DNA of 64,000 bases from positions 6,171,001-6,235,000 of the forward strand of contig NZ_CP149798.1 of assembly GCF_037940415.1 (NCBI RefSeq). The letters run 5' to 3'. Below are positions 40,736 through 49,032 of this stretch, piece after piece; positions within the stretch are counted from its first letter, which is position 1; each line of letters begins with the position of its first letter. The stretch is from Streptomyces sp. f51. GTDB lineage: Bacteria; Actinomycetota; Actinomycetes; Streptomycetales; Streptomycetaceae. The notes under the pieces were generated by a model that was not told the DNA's origin, searched no databases, and saw nothing but the letters and a program-made list of their open reading frames with translations. A program made the translations under genes and the position numbers.

Positions 40736-41406
40736 CCCTGCACCTCCTCCTTGCTCGGGGTCCCCCGGCGGCGCGAGCGGTACAGCTCCACGGCGAGCGG
40801 GGTCAGGGACACGAGGACGATGACCGCGACGATCGGGAGCAGGTACTTGTCGACGTTCGGGATGGACGAGCCCAGCGCGTAGCCCGCGAGGGTGAGGCCG
40901 ATGCTCCAGACGAGGCCGCCGACCACCTGCCAGAGGGTGAAGGTCCGCACCGGCACGCCCAGGGCGCCCGCCATCGGGTTCAGCACCGTACGCACGACGG
41001 GGACGAAGCGTGCCAGCACGATCGCCTTGGCGTGGCCGTACCGATGGAGGAGCTCCTCCGCGCGGTGCGCCCCCGACTGGAGGCGGGGGGAGGAACCGCG
41101 GGCGAGCAGCGCGCCGCCCGCCTTCCGGCCGATCAGATAACCCGTCTGGGCGCCGATCAGGGCGCCCAGAGCCGCCGCGATCAGCAACGGGGGGAGCGAC
41201 AGCTTCAGGCCGTGCTGCCCCGAACCCGTGCAGAGCAGGCCCGCCGTGAACAGCAGGGAGTCACCGGGCAGGAAGAAGCCGATCAGCAGGCCGGTCTCCG
41301 CGAACATCACCACGCCCACCCCCAGCACACCGAAGGCGGCGAGCAGGGACTGCGCGGAGAGAATATTCACGGCGAGGTCGGACGCTGTGAACAATGGTGC
41401 AGCCAT
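40732..41406 (-). CDS. DedA-family membrane protein
   Basis: 224 residues. The DedA/SNARE-associated fold is seen in ETGLLIGFFLPGDSLLFTAGLL, GAQTGYLIGRKAGG, the amphipathic region with FVPVVRTVLNPMAGALGV, and the closing membrane segments. Bacterial DedA proteins (including UptA) flip undecaprenyl phosphate or other lipids. ATG 41406 has GAGAGGG upstream at good spacing; ATG 41424 and the start at 41442 are less likely. It is the first gene of the four-gene operon and faces the second BlaI-type repressor gene across the operator pair at 41466-41500. Confidence 0.88.
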   Translation of the reverse strand: MAAPLFTASDLAVNILSAQSLLAAFGVLGVGVVMFAETGLLIGFFLPGDSLLFTAGLLCTGSGQHGLKLSLPPLLIAAALGALIGAQTGYLIGRKAGGALLARGSSPRLQSGAHRAEELLHRYGHAKAIVLARFVPVVRTVLNPMAGALGVPVRTFTLWQVVGGLVWSIGLTLAGYALGSSIPNVDKYLLPIVAVIVLVSLTPLAVELYRSRRRGTPSKEEVQG

Positions 41407-41465
41407 CGTCGCGGACCCTCTCATACTGGTAGGGGCGGGCACGGTCGAAAGCCGGACCCGACTGA

Positions 41466-41500
41466 CTACAATTCTGTAGACGGTCTACTGAACTGTAGAC
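41466..41500. promoter_or_regulatory. Pair of putative BlaI operators between DedA and repressor 2
   Basis: CTACA-attc-TGTAG (41466-41479) and GTCTAC-tgaact-GTAGAC (41483-41500), centres about 19 bp apart. Both have the TAC/GTA dyad of BlaI sites but a 6-nt CTAC-to-GTAG spacer, one base longer than at the first module. Confidence 0.7.
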
Positions 41501-41524
41501 GATGGTGGGGTGAGGATCGTTCCC

Positions 41525-41920
41525 ATGAGCAGTGACAAGGACGAACGCCGGCCTGCGGGAGAGCTGGAGGCCAGCGTGATGGCGGCTCTGTGGGCCGCGG
41601 GCGTGCCGCTCACGCCCGGACGCGTGCAGAGCGAGCTGGACTCCGGTCTGGCCCGCACGACGGTGACGACGATCCTCTCCCGGCTGCACGAGAAGGGGAT
41701 CGTCCGCCGCGAGAGGCTCGGGCGGGGCTACGCGTACGTCCCCGTCCAGGACCCGCACGGCCTCACCGCTCGCCGCATGCACACCGAGCTGGACCGCGAC
41801 GACGACCGGGAGACCGCGCTGGCCCGCTTCGTCGCCCAGCTCAGCCCCGACGACGAGCGGCTCCTGCGGGACCTGCTGGAGCCGGACCTCGACGCGCGCC
41901 CGGGACCGGGTGAGGGATGA
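41525..41920 (+). CDS. BlaI/MecI/CopY-family repressor 2
   Basis: 131 residues: AGELEASVMAALWAAGVPLTPGRVQSELDSGLARTTVTTILSRLHEKGIVRRERLGRGYAYVP is the winged helix, and ALARFVAQLSPDDERLLRDLL the dimerisation region. It shares the fold and context of repressor 1 but differs widely in sequence. ATG 41525 follows GAGG at a workable distance; GTG 41510 is possible. It overlaps the M56 gene by four bases and faces the DedA operon across two operators, so it should control both directions. Confidence 0.87.
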   Translation: MSSDKDERRPAGELEASVMAALWAAGVPLTPGRVQSELDSGLARTTVTTILSRLHEKGIVRRERLGRGYAYVPVQDPHGLTARRMHTELDRDDDRETALARFVAQLSPDDERLLRDLLEPDLDARPGPGEG

Positions 41921-42846
41921 TCCTTCTCCTCCTGGTGCCGCTTCTGGTCCCCTTCGCCCTGGGACCGCTGGCCCGCCGCTGCCTCGACCGGCTCACCCCG
42001 GTGGCCGCGCTGTGGTCGGTGACCCTCGCGCTCGTCGTGCTGGCCGGGGCGTCCGTCGCCTCGCTGGGCGCGCTCGTCCTGACGGGACTGCTCAAGGTGC
42101 CCCTGCTCGCCGGTCTCGGCAACCTCGTCCATCCGCTGCGCACGGCCTCGGACCTCGTCGTGCTGCCCGCCGCCGCCGCGGCGACCGGTGTGCTCACCCT
42201 CGGCGCCTGGACCGTCGTCCGCTCCGCCCTGCGCCAGTCGCGCGCCTTCCGCTCCGCCCGCAGCCAGGCGGACCGCCGTCCCGCCGCGGGCGACCTGTGC
42301 GTCATCGAGTCACCGCACCCCGACGCCTACGCGCTTCCCGGCCGCCCGCACCGCATCGTCGTCACCACCGCGATGCTGCGCAGCCTCTGCGCCGACGAGC
42401 GCGAGGCACTCTTCGCCCACGAGCGGGCCCACAACGCGGGCGGCCACCACCGCTTCCTCGTCGTCGCCGAACTCGCGGCCCACTGCCACCCGGGGCTGCG
42501 CAAGGTCCGCGCCACCGTCGCGCTCGCGGCGGAGCGTGCCGCGGACGAGGCCGCGGCACTCGCCGTGGGCGACCGGAGGCTGATCGCACGGGCCATCGCC
42601 CGCGCCGCCCTGGCCACCGGCGAGGCCCGCTCCCAGCGCCCCGACTTCGCCCCCGCGGCCACCGCCGGGCCCGTCCCCCAGCGGGTCGCGGCCCTTCTCT
42701 CCGCTCCCCGGCACCACCCCCGCGCCGCCGCCTGGATCGCCGTCCTGCTCGCCGCCTGCGCCGCCGTCTCGGCCGGCGCGTCCGGGGCGGGCGTCGTGGC
42801 CTTCCACCACCAGGTGGAGATCGCGCAGGGCGAGGAGGTGCGCTGA
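41917..42846 (+). CDS. M56-family membrane metallopeptidase 2
   Basis: 309 residues with four or five membrane segments and the zinc motif HERAH (His168, Glu169, His172) in ALFAHERAHNAGGHH, followed by ERAADEAAALAVGDRR. It lacks a penicillin-binding sensor. Pairing by four-base overlap with repressor 2 mirrors the first module and implies signal-dependent proteolysis of the repressor. The final membrane segment (WIAVLLAACAAVSAGASGAG) leaves a short tail. Confidence 0.86.
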   Translation: MILLLLVPLLVPFALGPLARRCLDRLTPVAALWSVTLALVVLAGASVASLGALVLTGLLKVPLLAGLGNLVHPLRTASDLVVLPAAAAATGVLTLGAWTVVRSALRQSRAFRSARSQADRRPAAGDLCVIESPHPDAYALPGRPHRIVVTTAMLRSLCADEREALFAHERAHNAGGHHRFLVVAELAAHCHPGLRKVRATVALAAERAADEAAALAVGDRRLIARAIARAALATGEARSQRPDFAPAATAGPVPQRVAALLSAPRHHPRAAAWIAVLLAACAAVSAGASGAGVVAFHHQVEIAQGEEVR

Positions 42847-42956
42847 CGGGGTCGCGGACGGGTGTCCGTCCGGTGCGGCCCCGCACGGTCCGTCCTGTCG
42901 GATCCCCCTCGTGCGGCAGCCCTCGGAAGCCCGACGGTACTGGTGGCCGTCGCGAC

Positions 42957-43034
42957 AGCCGTGCCCGCACGGCCGGCGGCCCCGTGCGGGTCGGTAGCCG
43001 TGCCCGTACGGCCGGCTGCCCCGTGCGGGTCGCC
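42957..43034. repeat. 39-bp direct duplication in the M56-ada spacer
   Basis: Two adjacent 39-bp units (42957-42995, 42996-43034) both begin AGCCGTGCCCG and contain CCCCGTGCGGGTCG. Further CGTGCGGGTCGCC-like fragments follow to about 43110. The space 42847-43181 holds no credible gene. Confidence 0.7.
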
Positions 43035-43181
43035 GCGGCCCATGGACCGACGCCCCTCCGTACGGGTCGCCGTGGCCACGCCTCGATCCCCTGTGCGGGT
43101 CGCCGGGCCCGCGAGGTTGATGTCGGATTCTCGCCAGCCCCTGCCCCCGGGGTGCCCGATGCTTGAGGCATGCGGAACGGG

Positions 43182-44726
43182 ATGCACACGGACACGGAGC
43201 GCTGCGTGCGTGCCGTCCAGTCGAAGGACGCGCGTTTCGACGGATGGTTCTTCACCGCGGTGACCACGACGAGGATCTACTGCCGGCCCAGCTGCCCTGT
43301 CGTGCCGCCGAAGCCCCGGAACATGACCTTCTACCCGAGCGCGGCCGCCTGCCAGCAGGCGGGATTCCGCGCCTGCAAGCGGTGCCGCCCGGACACCAGC
43401 CCCGGCTCACCCGAATGGAACCACCGCGCCGACCTGGTGGCCCGCGCCATGCGGCTGATCGCCGACGGAGTCGTCGACCGCGACGGCGTACCGGGGCTGG
43501 CCGCCCGGCTCGGCTACAGCACCCGCCAGATCGAGCGCCAGCTCCTGGCCGAACTGGGCGCGGGCCCCCTGGCGCTCGCTCGCGCCCAGCGCGCCCGAAC
43601 GGCCCGGCTGCTCATCGAGACGACACCGCTGCCGATGGCCGAGATCGCCTTCGCCGCCGGCTTCTCCTCCATCCGCACCTTCAACGACACGGTCCGCGAG
43701 GTCTTCGCGCTGTCCCCGAGCGAGCTGCGCGCCCGTCTGCCGCGGAACCGGTCCGGAGCCACCGCGTCCCCCGGTCTGCCGGGCGTGCTGAATCTCCGGC
43801 TCCCCTTCCGCGCCCCGCTCAACCCCGACAACCTCTTCGGACACCTCGCGGCGACCGCCGTACCCGGAGTGGAGGAGTGGCGCGACGGCGCGTACCGGCG
43901 GACCCTGCGGCTGCCGTACGGGCACGGTGTCGCCGCTCTGACGCCGATGCCGGACCACATCGCGTGCCGGCTGACCCTCAGCGACCTGCGCGACCTGTCC
44001 GTCGCGATCAGCCGCTGCCGCCGCCTGCTGGACCTCGACGCCGATCCGGTGGCGGTCGACGACCAGCTGCGCACCGATCCGCTGCTGGCGCCGCTGGTCG
44101 ACAAGGCCCCCGGCCGCCGGGTGCCGCGCACGGTCGACGAGGCCGAGTTCGCCGTACGGGCGGTGCTCGGGCAGCAGGTCTCCACGGCCGCCGCACGTAC
44201 CCACGCGGCGCGACTGGTCACGGCGTACGGCGACCCGGTGGACGACCCCGAGGGCGGCCTCACCCATCTCTTCCCCTCCCCGCGGCAGCTCGCCGCGCTC
44301 GACCCCGAGTCGCTCGCGATGCCCCGCACCCGTCGCACGACCTTCATCACGCTGGTCGGTCAACTCGCCTCAGGGGAACTTCACCTGGGAGTCGAGAGCG
44401 ACTGGGCGGAGGCGCGGGCCAGGCTCCTCGCGCTCCCCGGCTTCGGCCCCTGGACCGCCGACGTGATCGCGATGCGCGCTCTCGGGGACCCGGACGCCTT
44501 CCTCCCCACCGACCTCGGAATCCGGCGCGCCGCACAGGAGTTGGGGCTTCCCTCCACTCCCGCCGCCCTGACGGCCCGTGCCGCGGCCTGGCGCCCCTGG
44601 CGGGCCTACGCGGTCCAGTACCTGTGGGCCACCGACAGCCACCCGATCAACTTCCTGCCGGCACCGACCGGCACCCCGAACCCCTCGGACAGTTCCAGCA
44701 CCTCGCGCGGCAAGGACGCACCGTGA
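43182..44726 (+). CDS. Ada-AlkA fusion: methyl-acceptor regulator and 3-methyladenine DNA glycosylase
   Basis: 514 residues. The Ada N-terminal zinc domain has Cys34, Cys38, Cys65 and Cys68 (YCRPSCP, ACKRC), where Cys34 is the expected methylphosphotriester acceptor. An AraC-type helix-turn-helix covers about 85-180 (LAARLGYSTRQIERQL, MAEIAFAAGFSSIRTFND). An AlkA-type glycosylase follows with helix-hairpin-helix LPGFGPWTADVIAMRALG and the catalytic Asp in LPTDLGIRRA. It both senses and repairs alkylation. ATG 43182 (MHTDTERCVRAVQSKDARFD) matches family starts; ATG 43170 is possible. A GTGA overlap couples it to ogt. Confidence 0.9.
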   Translation: MHTDTERCVRAVQSKDARFDGWFFTAVTTTRIYCRPSCPVVPPKPRNMTFYPSAAACQQAGFRACKRCRPDTSPGSPEWNHRADLVARAMRLIADGVVDRDGVPGLAARLGYSTRQIERQLLAELGAGPLALARAQRARTARLLIETTPLPMAEIAFAAGFSSIRTFNDTVREVFALSPSELRARLPRNRSGATASPGLPGVLNLRLPFRAPLNPDNLFGHLAATAVPGVEEWRDGAYRRTLRLPYGHGVAALTPMPDHIACRLTLSDLRDLSVAISRCRRLLDLDADPVAVDDQLRTDPLLAPLVDKAPGRRVPRTVDEAEFAVRAVLGQQVSTAAARTHAARLVTAYGDPVDDPEGGLTHLFPSPRQLAALDPESLAMPRTRRTTFITLVGQLASGELHLGVESDWAEARARLLALPGFGPWTADVIAMRALGDPDAFLPTDLGIRRAAQELGLPSTPAALTARAAAWRPWRAYAVQYLWATDSHPINFLPAPTGTPNPSDSSSTSRGKDAP

Positions 44727-45208
44727 AACGGCACACCGTCATCGACAGCCCCTACGACCCCCTCACCCTGGTCGCCGACGACGACGGCGTCCTGTGTGGA
44801 CTCCACATGGTCGGTCAGCGCCACCGACCCCCCGAGGAGAGCTTCGGCGAGCGCGACGACACCCTCTTCGGCGAGGTGACGGAACAGCTGAACGCCTACT
44901 TCGAGGGCGAGTTGAAGGAGTTCACGGTCGAACTCCGCCTGACCGGAACGCCCTTCCAGCGCAGCGTGTGGGACCAGCTGCGCCGGATTCCCTACGGCGA
45001 GACCCGCTCGTACGGCGAACTCGCCGAGGCCCTCGGCAACATGGGCGCCTCCCGTGCCGTCGGCCTGGCCAACGGAAAGAACCCCGTCGGGATCATCGTG
45101 CCCTGTCACCGAGTGATCGGCGCGAGCGGCGGCCTGACCGGCTACGGCGGCGGCCTCGACCGCAAGCGGCACCTTCTCGACTTCGAGAGCGGGTCGGCAC
45201 TCTTCTGA
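44723..45208 (+). CDS. ogt: Methylated-DNA--protein-cysteine S-methyltransferase
   Basis: 161 residues. It removes methyl from O6-methylguanine by suicide transfer to Cys128 in VPCHRVIG. The DNA-binding helix (TRSYGELAEALGNMGASRAVG), Asn hinge (GLANGKNP) and lid residues (GLTGYGGGLDRKRHLLDFE) are all intact. The GTG start overlaps the stop of the Ada-AlkA gene by four bases; together they form a compact adaptive-response operon, presumably activated by the methylated Ada domain. Confidence 0.93.
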   Translation: MKRHTVIDSPYDPLTLVADDDGVLCGLHMVGQRHRPPEESFGERDDTLFGEVTEQLNAYFEGELKEFTVELRLTGTPFQRSVWDQLRRIPYGETRSYGELAEALGNMGASRAVGLANGKNPVGIIVPCHRVIGASGGLTGYGGGLDRKRHLLDFESGSALF

Positions 45209-45347
45209 CGCGGCCTCCCGCGACACCGCCGGCCCAGCGCCATGACCCGTATGGCGCACCGTGCTCTTCTCCCGAGTGACCCCGGTGGCGCGCCCCCGCG
45301 ATTCGCCGGTCCCTGTACGAAGGGGAGCAGGCAGAGAGCGGGAGACC

Positions 45348-45980
45348 ATGGAGCGGAAGTTCAAGCGCCTCGCGACACCCCGGGCCGCCGGGGCCGCGGG
45401 GGTGGTGTTCGCCGTCCTGACGGCCGCGGCGATCGTGCTGGTGCGCGTCGCTCTGCCGGGCGGCGGCGACGCCGTGACCCTCGACGCCGGGCAGCGTAGC
45501 GGCGTCCGCACGGCGCTGGAGCTGGTGCCGTTCTCCGGGATCGCGTTCCTGTGGTTCATGGGCGCCCTGCGCGAGCAGGCAGGCCGGGCCGAGGACCGGT
45601 TCGTCGCCACCGTGTTCCTCGGCAGCGGCCTCGTCTTCGTCGCCACCCTGTTCGGCGCTGCCGCCGCGGCCGGGACCGTGCTCGGCGAGAACGGCCAGAG
45701 CACCTCCTTCGGCGGCCACTTCGCCTACGCGCTGCTCACCACGTACGCCATGCGGATGGCGGCGGTGTTCGTCATCGCGACCTCGACCATCGGCCGCCGG
45801 CTCGGCGTCATGCCGCGCCCGCTCGTCGTCATCGGCTATCTGGCGGGTCTGACCCTGCTCGTGGCGGGATCGTCCGTGCCCTGGTCCGAACTGGTCTTCC
45901 CCGCCTGGGCGCTCCTCCTCAGCGTGAACATCCTGGCGGGACGGCGTCCCGCCGAGGCACCGCCCGCGGCCCCGGCCTGA
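45348..45980 (+). CDS. Multi-pass membrane protein, unknown function
   Basis: 210 residues with about five or six membrane segments (AAGVVFAVLTAAAIVLVRVAL, VATVFLGSGLVFVATLFGA, MAAVFVIATSTIG, LVVIGYLAGLTLLVAGSSV, WALLLSVNILAG). Conserved-looking features are the ALREQAGRAEDRF cytosolic loop and HFAYALLTTYAMRM. Similar proteins occur in many streptomycetes without assigned function. ATG 45348 has GGGAG upstream; the frame extends to 45261 but without a ribosome site. Confidence 0.68.
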   Translation: MERKFKRLATPRAAGAAGVVFAVLTAAAIVLVRVALPGGGDAVTLDAGQRSGVRTALELVPFSGIAFLWFMGALREQAGRAEDRFVATVFLGSGLVFVATLFGAAAAAGTVLGENGQSTSFGGHFAYALLTTYAMRMAAVFVIATSTIGRRLGVMPRPLVVIGYLAGLTLLVAGSSVPWSELVFPAWALLLSVNILAGRRPAEAPPAAPA

Positions 45981-46089
45981 TCCGGCCGCGCCGCTCACCC
46001 GAACGGTCTCCCCCTCGTCGCGGCCCCCGGCGGGTCCGTCGACAGTGGTCGCAGGAGGGTTGACCGGGCCCTTGGAGAGGACCGATCCC

Positions 46090-46332
46090 GTGGTACGGAT
46101 TGCCGTCGATCTGAACCGCTGCCAGGGCTACGCCCAGTGCGCGTTCCTCGCCCCCGAGATCTTCGCCATGCACGGCGAGGAGGCGCTGCTGTACGACCCG
46201 GACGCCGACGAGCTGCACCGCGAGAAGCTGGAACGGGCCGCCGCTGCCTGCCCGGTCGGCGCCGTCATCGTGGACGCCCTGGCACCCGGCACGGCGGACG
46301 CGTCGGCCGAGGCGGTGTCCCGTGCTCGGTGA
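46090..46332 (+). CDS. P450-type small ferredoxin
   Basis: 80 residues. The Cys pattern is C11-x5-C17 ... C54-P (NRCQGYAQCAF, AAACPVGAV), typical of the single-cluster [3Fe-4S] (or [4Fe-4S]) ferredoxins that serve bacterial P450s. GTG 46090 (MVRIAVDLNRC) has GGAGAGG 9-10 nt upstream. It is first of three overlapping or closely spaced genes and should pass electrons from the reductase to the P450 encoded downstream. Confidence 0.88.
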   Translation: MVRIAVDLNRCQGYAQCAFLAPEIFAMHGEEALLYDPDADELHREKLERAAAACPVGAVIVDALAPGTADASAEAVSRAR

Positions 46333-47713
46333 CGGAACCCTGGAGCGCCTCAAGCGCGAGGGCCGCATCGTCGTGGTCGGCGCGTCGCTGGCCGGACTGC
46401 GGGCCGCCGAGACCCTGCGGGAGAAGGGCTTCGCCGGGTCCCTGACCATGATCGGCGACGAGCCCGGGGAACCGTACGACCGGCCGCCGCTGTCGAAGCA
46501 GGTGCTCCTGGGCAGGGCGAGCGCCGAGCGCACCGAACTGCCCAGGCTCCGCTCGCTCGACGCGACCTGGCGCCTCGGCACCGCGGCCACCGGCCTGGAC
46601 ATGGGCACCCGACGGGTGCGGCTGGCCGACGGCGACGAGGTCCCGTACGACCGGCTCCTGATCGCCACCGGCGTACGGGCACGGCCCTGGCCGAACGAGG
46701 CCGAGGCGGAACTCGACGGCGTCTTCGTGCTGCGCACCCGCGACGACAGTGCGGCGCTCGCGCGCCGGCTCGACGCGGGCCCCGAGCGGGTCCTGGTCAT
46801 CGGGGCCGGGTTCACCGGCTCGGAGATCGCCTCCGCGTGCCGCGAACGCGGCCTGCCCGTCACCGTCGCCGAACGCGGCGCCGCGCCCCTGGTCGGCGCG
46901 CTGGGCGGGGTCGTCGGCGCGGTCGCCGCCGAGATGCAGCGCGACCACGGGGTGGACCTGAGGACCGGGGTCATGGTGACCGCCCTGGAGGGCGACGCCG
47001 CCGGACGGGTACGCGCCGCGCGGCTGTCCGACGGCTCCACCGTGGAGACCGACGTGGTGATCGTCTCGCTCGGCGCCCTGCGCAACACCGAATGGCTCGC
47101 CGGGTCCGGGCTCGGCGCGGGTCCCCGCGGCATCGCCTGCGACGCCGGTTGCCGCGCCTTCGACATCCGCGGGATCGTCACCGACGACATCTACGCCGCC
47201 GGTGACGTCGCCCGTTGTCCGAACGCCCTGTTCGGCTATCAGTTCCTCTCCCTGGAGCACTGGGGCAACGCCGTCTCGCAGGGCCGGATCGCGGCGCACA
47301 ACATGCTCAGCGAGAGCACCGACCGGCTGCCGCACATGGAGGTTCCGGCGTTCTGGTCCTCGCAGTTCGGGGTCAACATCAAGTCCGTCGGCATCCCGTC
47401 GATGGGGACGGAGATCCTCATCTCCCAGGGCTCGCTGGCGGATCACCGGTTCCTCGGGGTCTACGGGTACCAGGGGCGCGTCATCGGCGCCGTCGCCTTC
47501 GACCAGGGACGGTGGCTGCCGTTCTACCAGGAGCTGATCGAGACCACCGCGCCGTTCCCGCCGCCGTTCACCACGGTCGACCGGCGCCCGGAAGGACGGC
47601 GGCCGCTCGACGCGGACTTCCCCGACCCCTCGGTCCCCACCCACGGCCCCACCGTGACCCTGAGCGGATACGCGCCGGCCGACCGCCGTATGACGTTCAC
47701 CCCCGCGCGCTGA
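46322..47713 (+). CDS. FAD-dependent ferredoxin reductase
   Basis: 463 residues of the putidaredoxin-reductase type. FAD fold: RIVVVGASLAGLRAAETLREKG; NAD(P) fold: VLVIGAGFTGSEIASACRE; second FAD site: IYAAGDVARCPN. The C-terminal reductase domain follows, with an extra tail of about 50 residues. The GTG start lies 11 bp inside the end of the ferredoxin gene, so the two are coupled. It would move electrons from NAD(P)H to the ferredoxin for the P450. Confidence 0.88.
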   Translation: MLGDGTLERLKREGRIVVVGASLAGLRAAETLREKGFAGSLTMIGDEPGEPYDRPPLSKQVLLGRASAERTELPRLRSLDATWRLGTAATGLDMGTRRVRLADGDEVPYDRLLIATGVRARPWPNEAEAELDGVFVLRTRDDSAALARRLDAGPERVLVIGAGFTGSEIASACRERGLPVTVAERGAAPLVGALGGVVGAVAAEMQRDHGVDLRTGVMVTALEGDAAGRVRAARLSDGSTVETDVVIVSLGALRNTEWLAGSGLGAGPRGIACDAGCRAFDIRGIVTDDIYAAGDVARCPNALFGYQFLSLEHWGNAVSQGRIAAHNMLSESTDRLPHMEVPAFWSSQFGVNIKSVGIPSMGTEILISQGSLADHRFLGVYGYQGRVIGAVAFDQGRWLPFYQELIETTAPFPPPFTTVDRRPEGRRPLDADFPDPSVPTHGPTVTLSGYAPADRRMTFTPAR

Positions 47714-47743
47714 CCGCAGGCCACGAGGACCCTAGGACTCGCC

Positions 47744-48982
47744 ATGACGCAATCCCTGCTGCACCAGATCCTGGACTACGCCAACCGGGCCGACCCGTAC
47801 CCGATCTACGAGGAGCTGCGCAGGAATCCGGTCCACCACGAGGCCGACGGGCCGTACGTGATCAGCACGTACTACGAGATCCGCAGCCTGCTGCACGATC
47901 CCCGGATCAGCTCCGACGCCCGCAACCTGGCCTCGAACGCGGCCGACCCGCTGGCCTCCGAGGCGCCCGCCGAGGAGAGCACGCTGCCCCCGAGTTTCCT
48001 GCGGCTCGACCCGCCGGAGCACGACCGGCTGCGGCGCATGACGAACCGTCCCTTCGGGCCGCCGCACTCCCCGCACCGGGTCGACGGGATGCGCGGGGAA
48101 CTCCACGACATCGTCACCGGCCTCATCGACGGCTTCGGCGACCCCGACCGGATCGACCTGGTGGAACAGTTCTCGTACCCCTTCCCGGTGACGGTGATCT
48201 GCCGCCTGCTCGGGGTGCCGCGCGAGGACGAGGCGCGCTTCCACACCTGGGCGGACACCATCGCCGCGAGTCTGGACCCCGACCCGGACGCCGATCCCGC
48301 CGACCGCGGCAAGGGCGCGCAGGACGCCCGTATGCAGCTGGGCATGTACCTGGCCGGCCTGATCGAGGAACGCCGCAAGAACCCGGGCGAGGACATGCTT
48401 TCCCAACTCGCCGCGGCCAAGGGCGAGGACGGTGCGATGACCACGATGGAGCTGCTCAGCACCGCGGCGCTGCTGCTGATCGCGGGGCACGAGACCACGG
48501 TCAACCTGATCACCAACGGGATGCTCACCCTGCTGCGCAACCCCGATGTCCTCCAGCGACTGCGCTCCGAGCCGCGGCTCGCCGTGCCCGTCGTGGAGGA
48601 ACTGCTGCGCTTCGAACCGCCGGTGCAGCTGGTGCCCCAGCGCACCACCCTCGCCGACATCGAGGTCCGCGGCGTCACCATTCCGAAGGGCGCCTCCTTG
48701 TGGCTGGTCCTGGCCTCGGGCAACCGTGACCCCCAGCGGTTCGAGGACCCGGGCCGCTTCGACCCGGACCGCCCGGACATCCAGCACCTCGGCCTCGGCA
48801 GCGGCATCCACAGCTGCTTCGGCGCACCCCTCGCCCGGCTGGAGGCCCAGTTCGCCCTCGCCGAGCTGGCCCGGAGGCTGGAGAACCCGCGGCTGCTGGA
48901 GGACCCGCCCCCGTACCGGCGGAACGCGGTGCTCCGCGGACCGCGCCGACTGCACCTGACCTGCGACGGGATCCGCCCCTGA
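47744..48982 (+). CDS. Cytochrome P450
   Basis: 412 residues. I-helix AGHETT (247-252), ExxR at Glu286-Arg289 (EELLRF), and heme loop LGSGIHSCFGAPLAR with axial Cys358. It is preceded 30 bp upstream by its reductase and ferredoxin, so the full electron chain sits in one operon. Among streptomycete P450s this arrangement recalls CYP147-type loci, but the family number needs alignment. No biosynthetic genes are near, which suggests oxidation of a fatty acid, terpene or xenobiotic. Confidence 0.92.
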   Translation: MTQSLLHQILDYANRADPYPIYEELRRNPVHHEADGPYVISTYYEIRSLLHDPRISSDARNLASNAADPLASEAPAEESTLPPSFLRLDPPEHDRLRRMTNRPFGPPHSPHRVDGMRGELHDIVTGLIDGFGDPDRIDLVEQFSYPFPVTVICRLLGVPREDEARFHTWADTIAASLDPDPDADPADRGKGAQDARMQLGMYLAGLIEERRKNPGEDMLSQLAAAKGEDGAMTTMELLSTAALLLIAGHETTVNLITNGMLTLLRNPDVLQRLRSEPRLAVPVVEELLRFEPPVQLVPQRTTLADIEVRGVTIPKGASLWLVLASGNRDPQRFEDPGRFDPDRPDIQHLGLGSGIHSCFGAPLARLEAQFALAELARRLENPRLLEDPPPYRRNAVLRGPRRLHLTCDGIRP

Positions 48983-49032
48983 CGGGCGCCTCGGGCCGGC
49001 GCGGTCGGCGGTCGGCCCCGACCTGACGCCGG

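Noticed and set aside
42862..43263. 133-residue plus-strand ORF before the Ada-AlkA gene
   Set aside because: Made from the 39-bp duplication and runs into the Ada-AlkA gene in another frame; no ribosome site.
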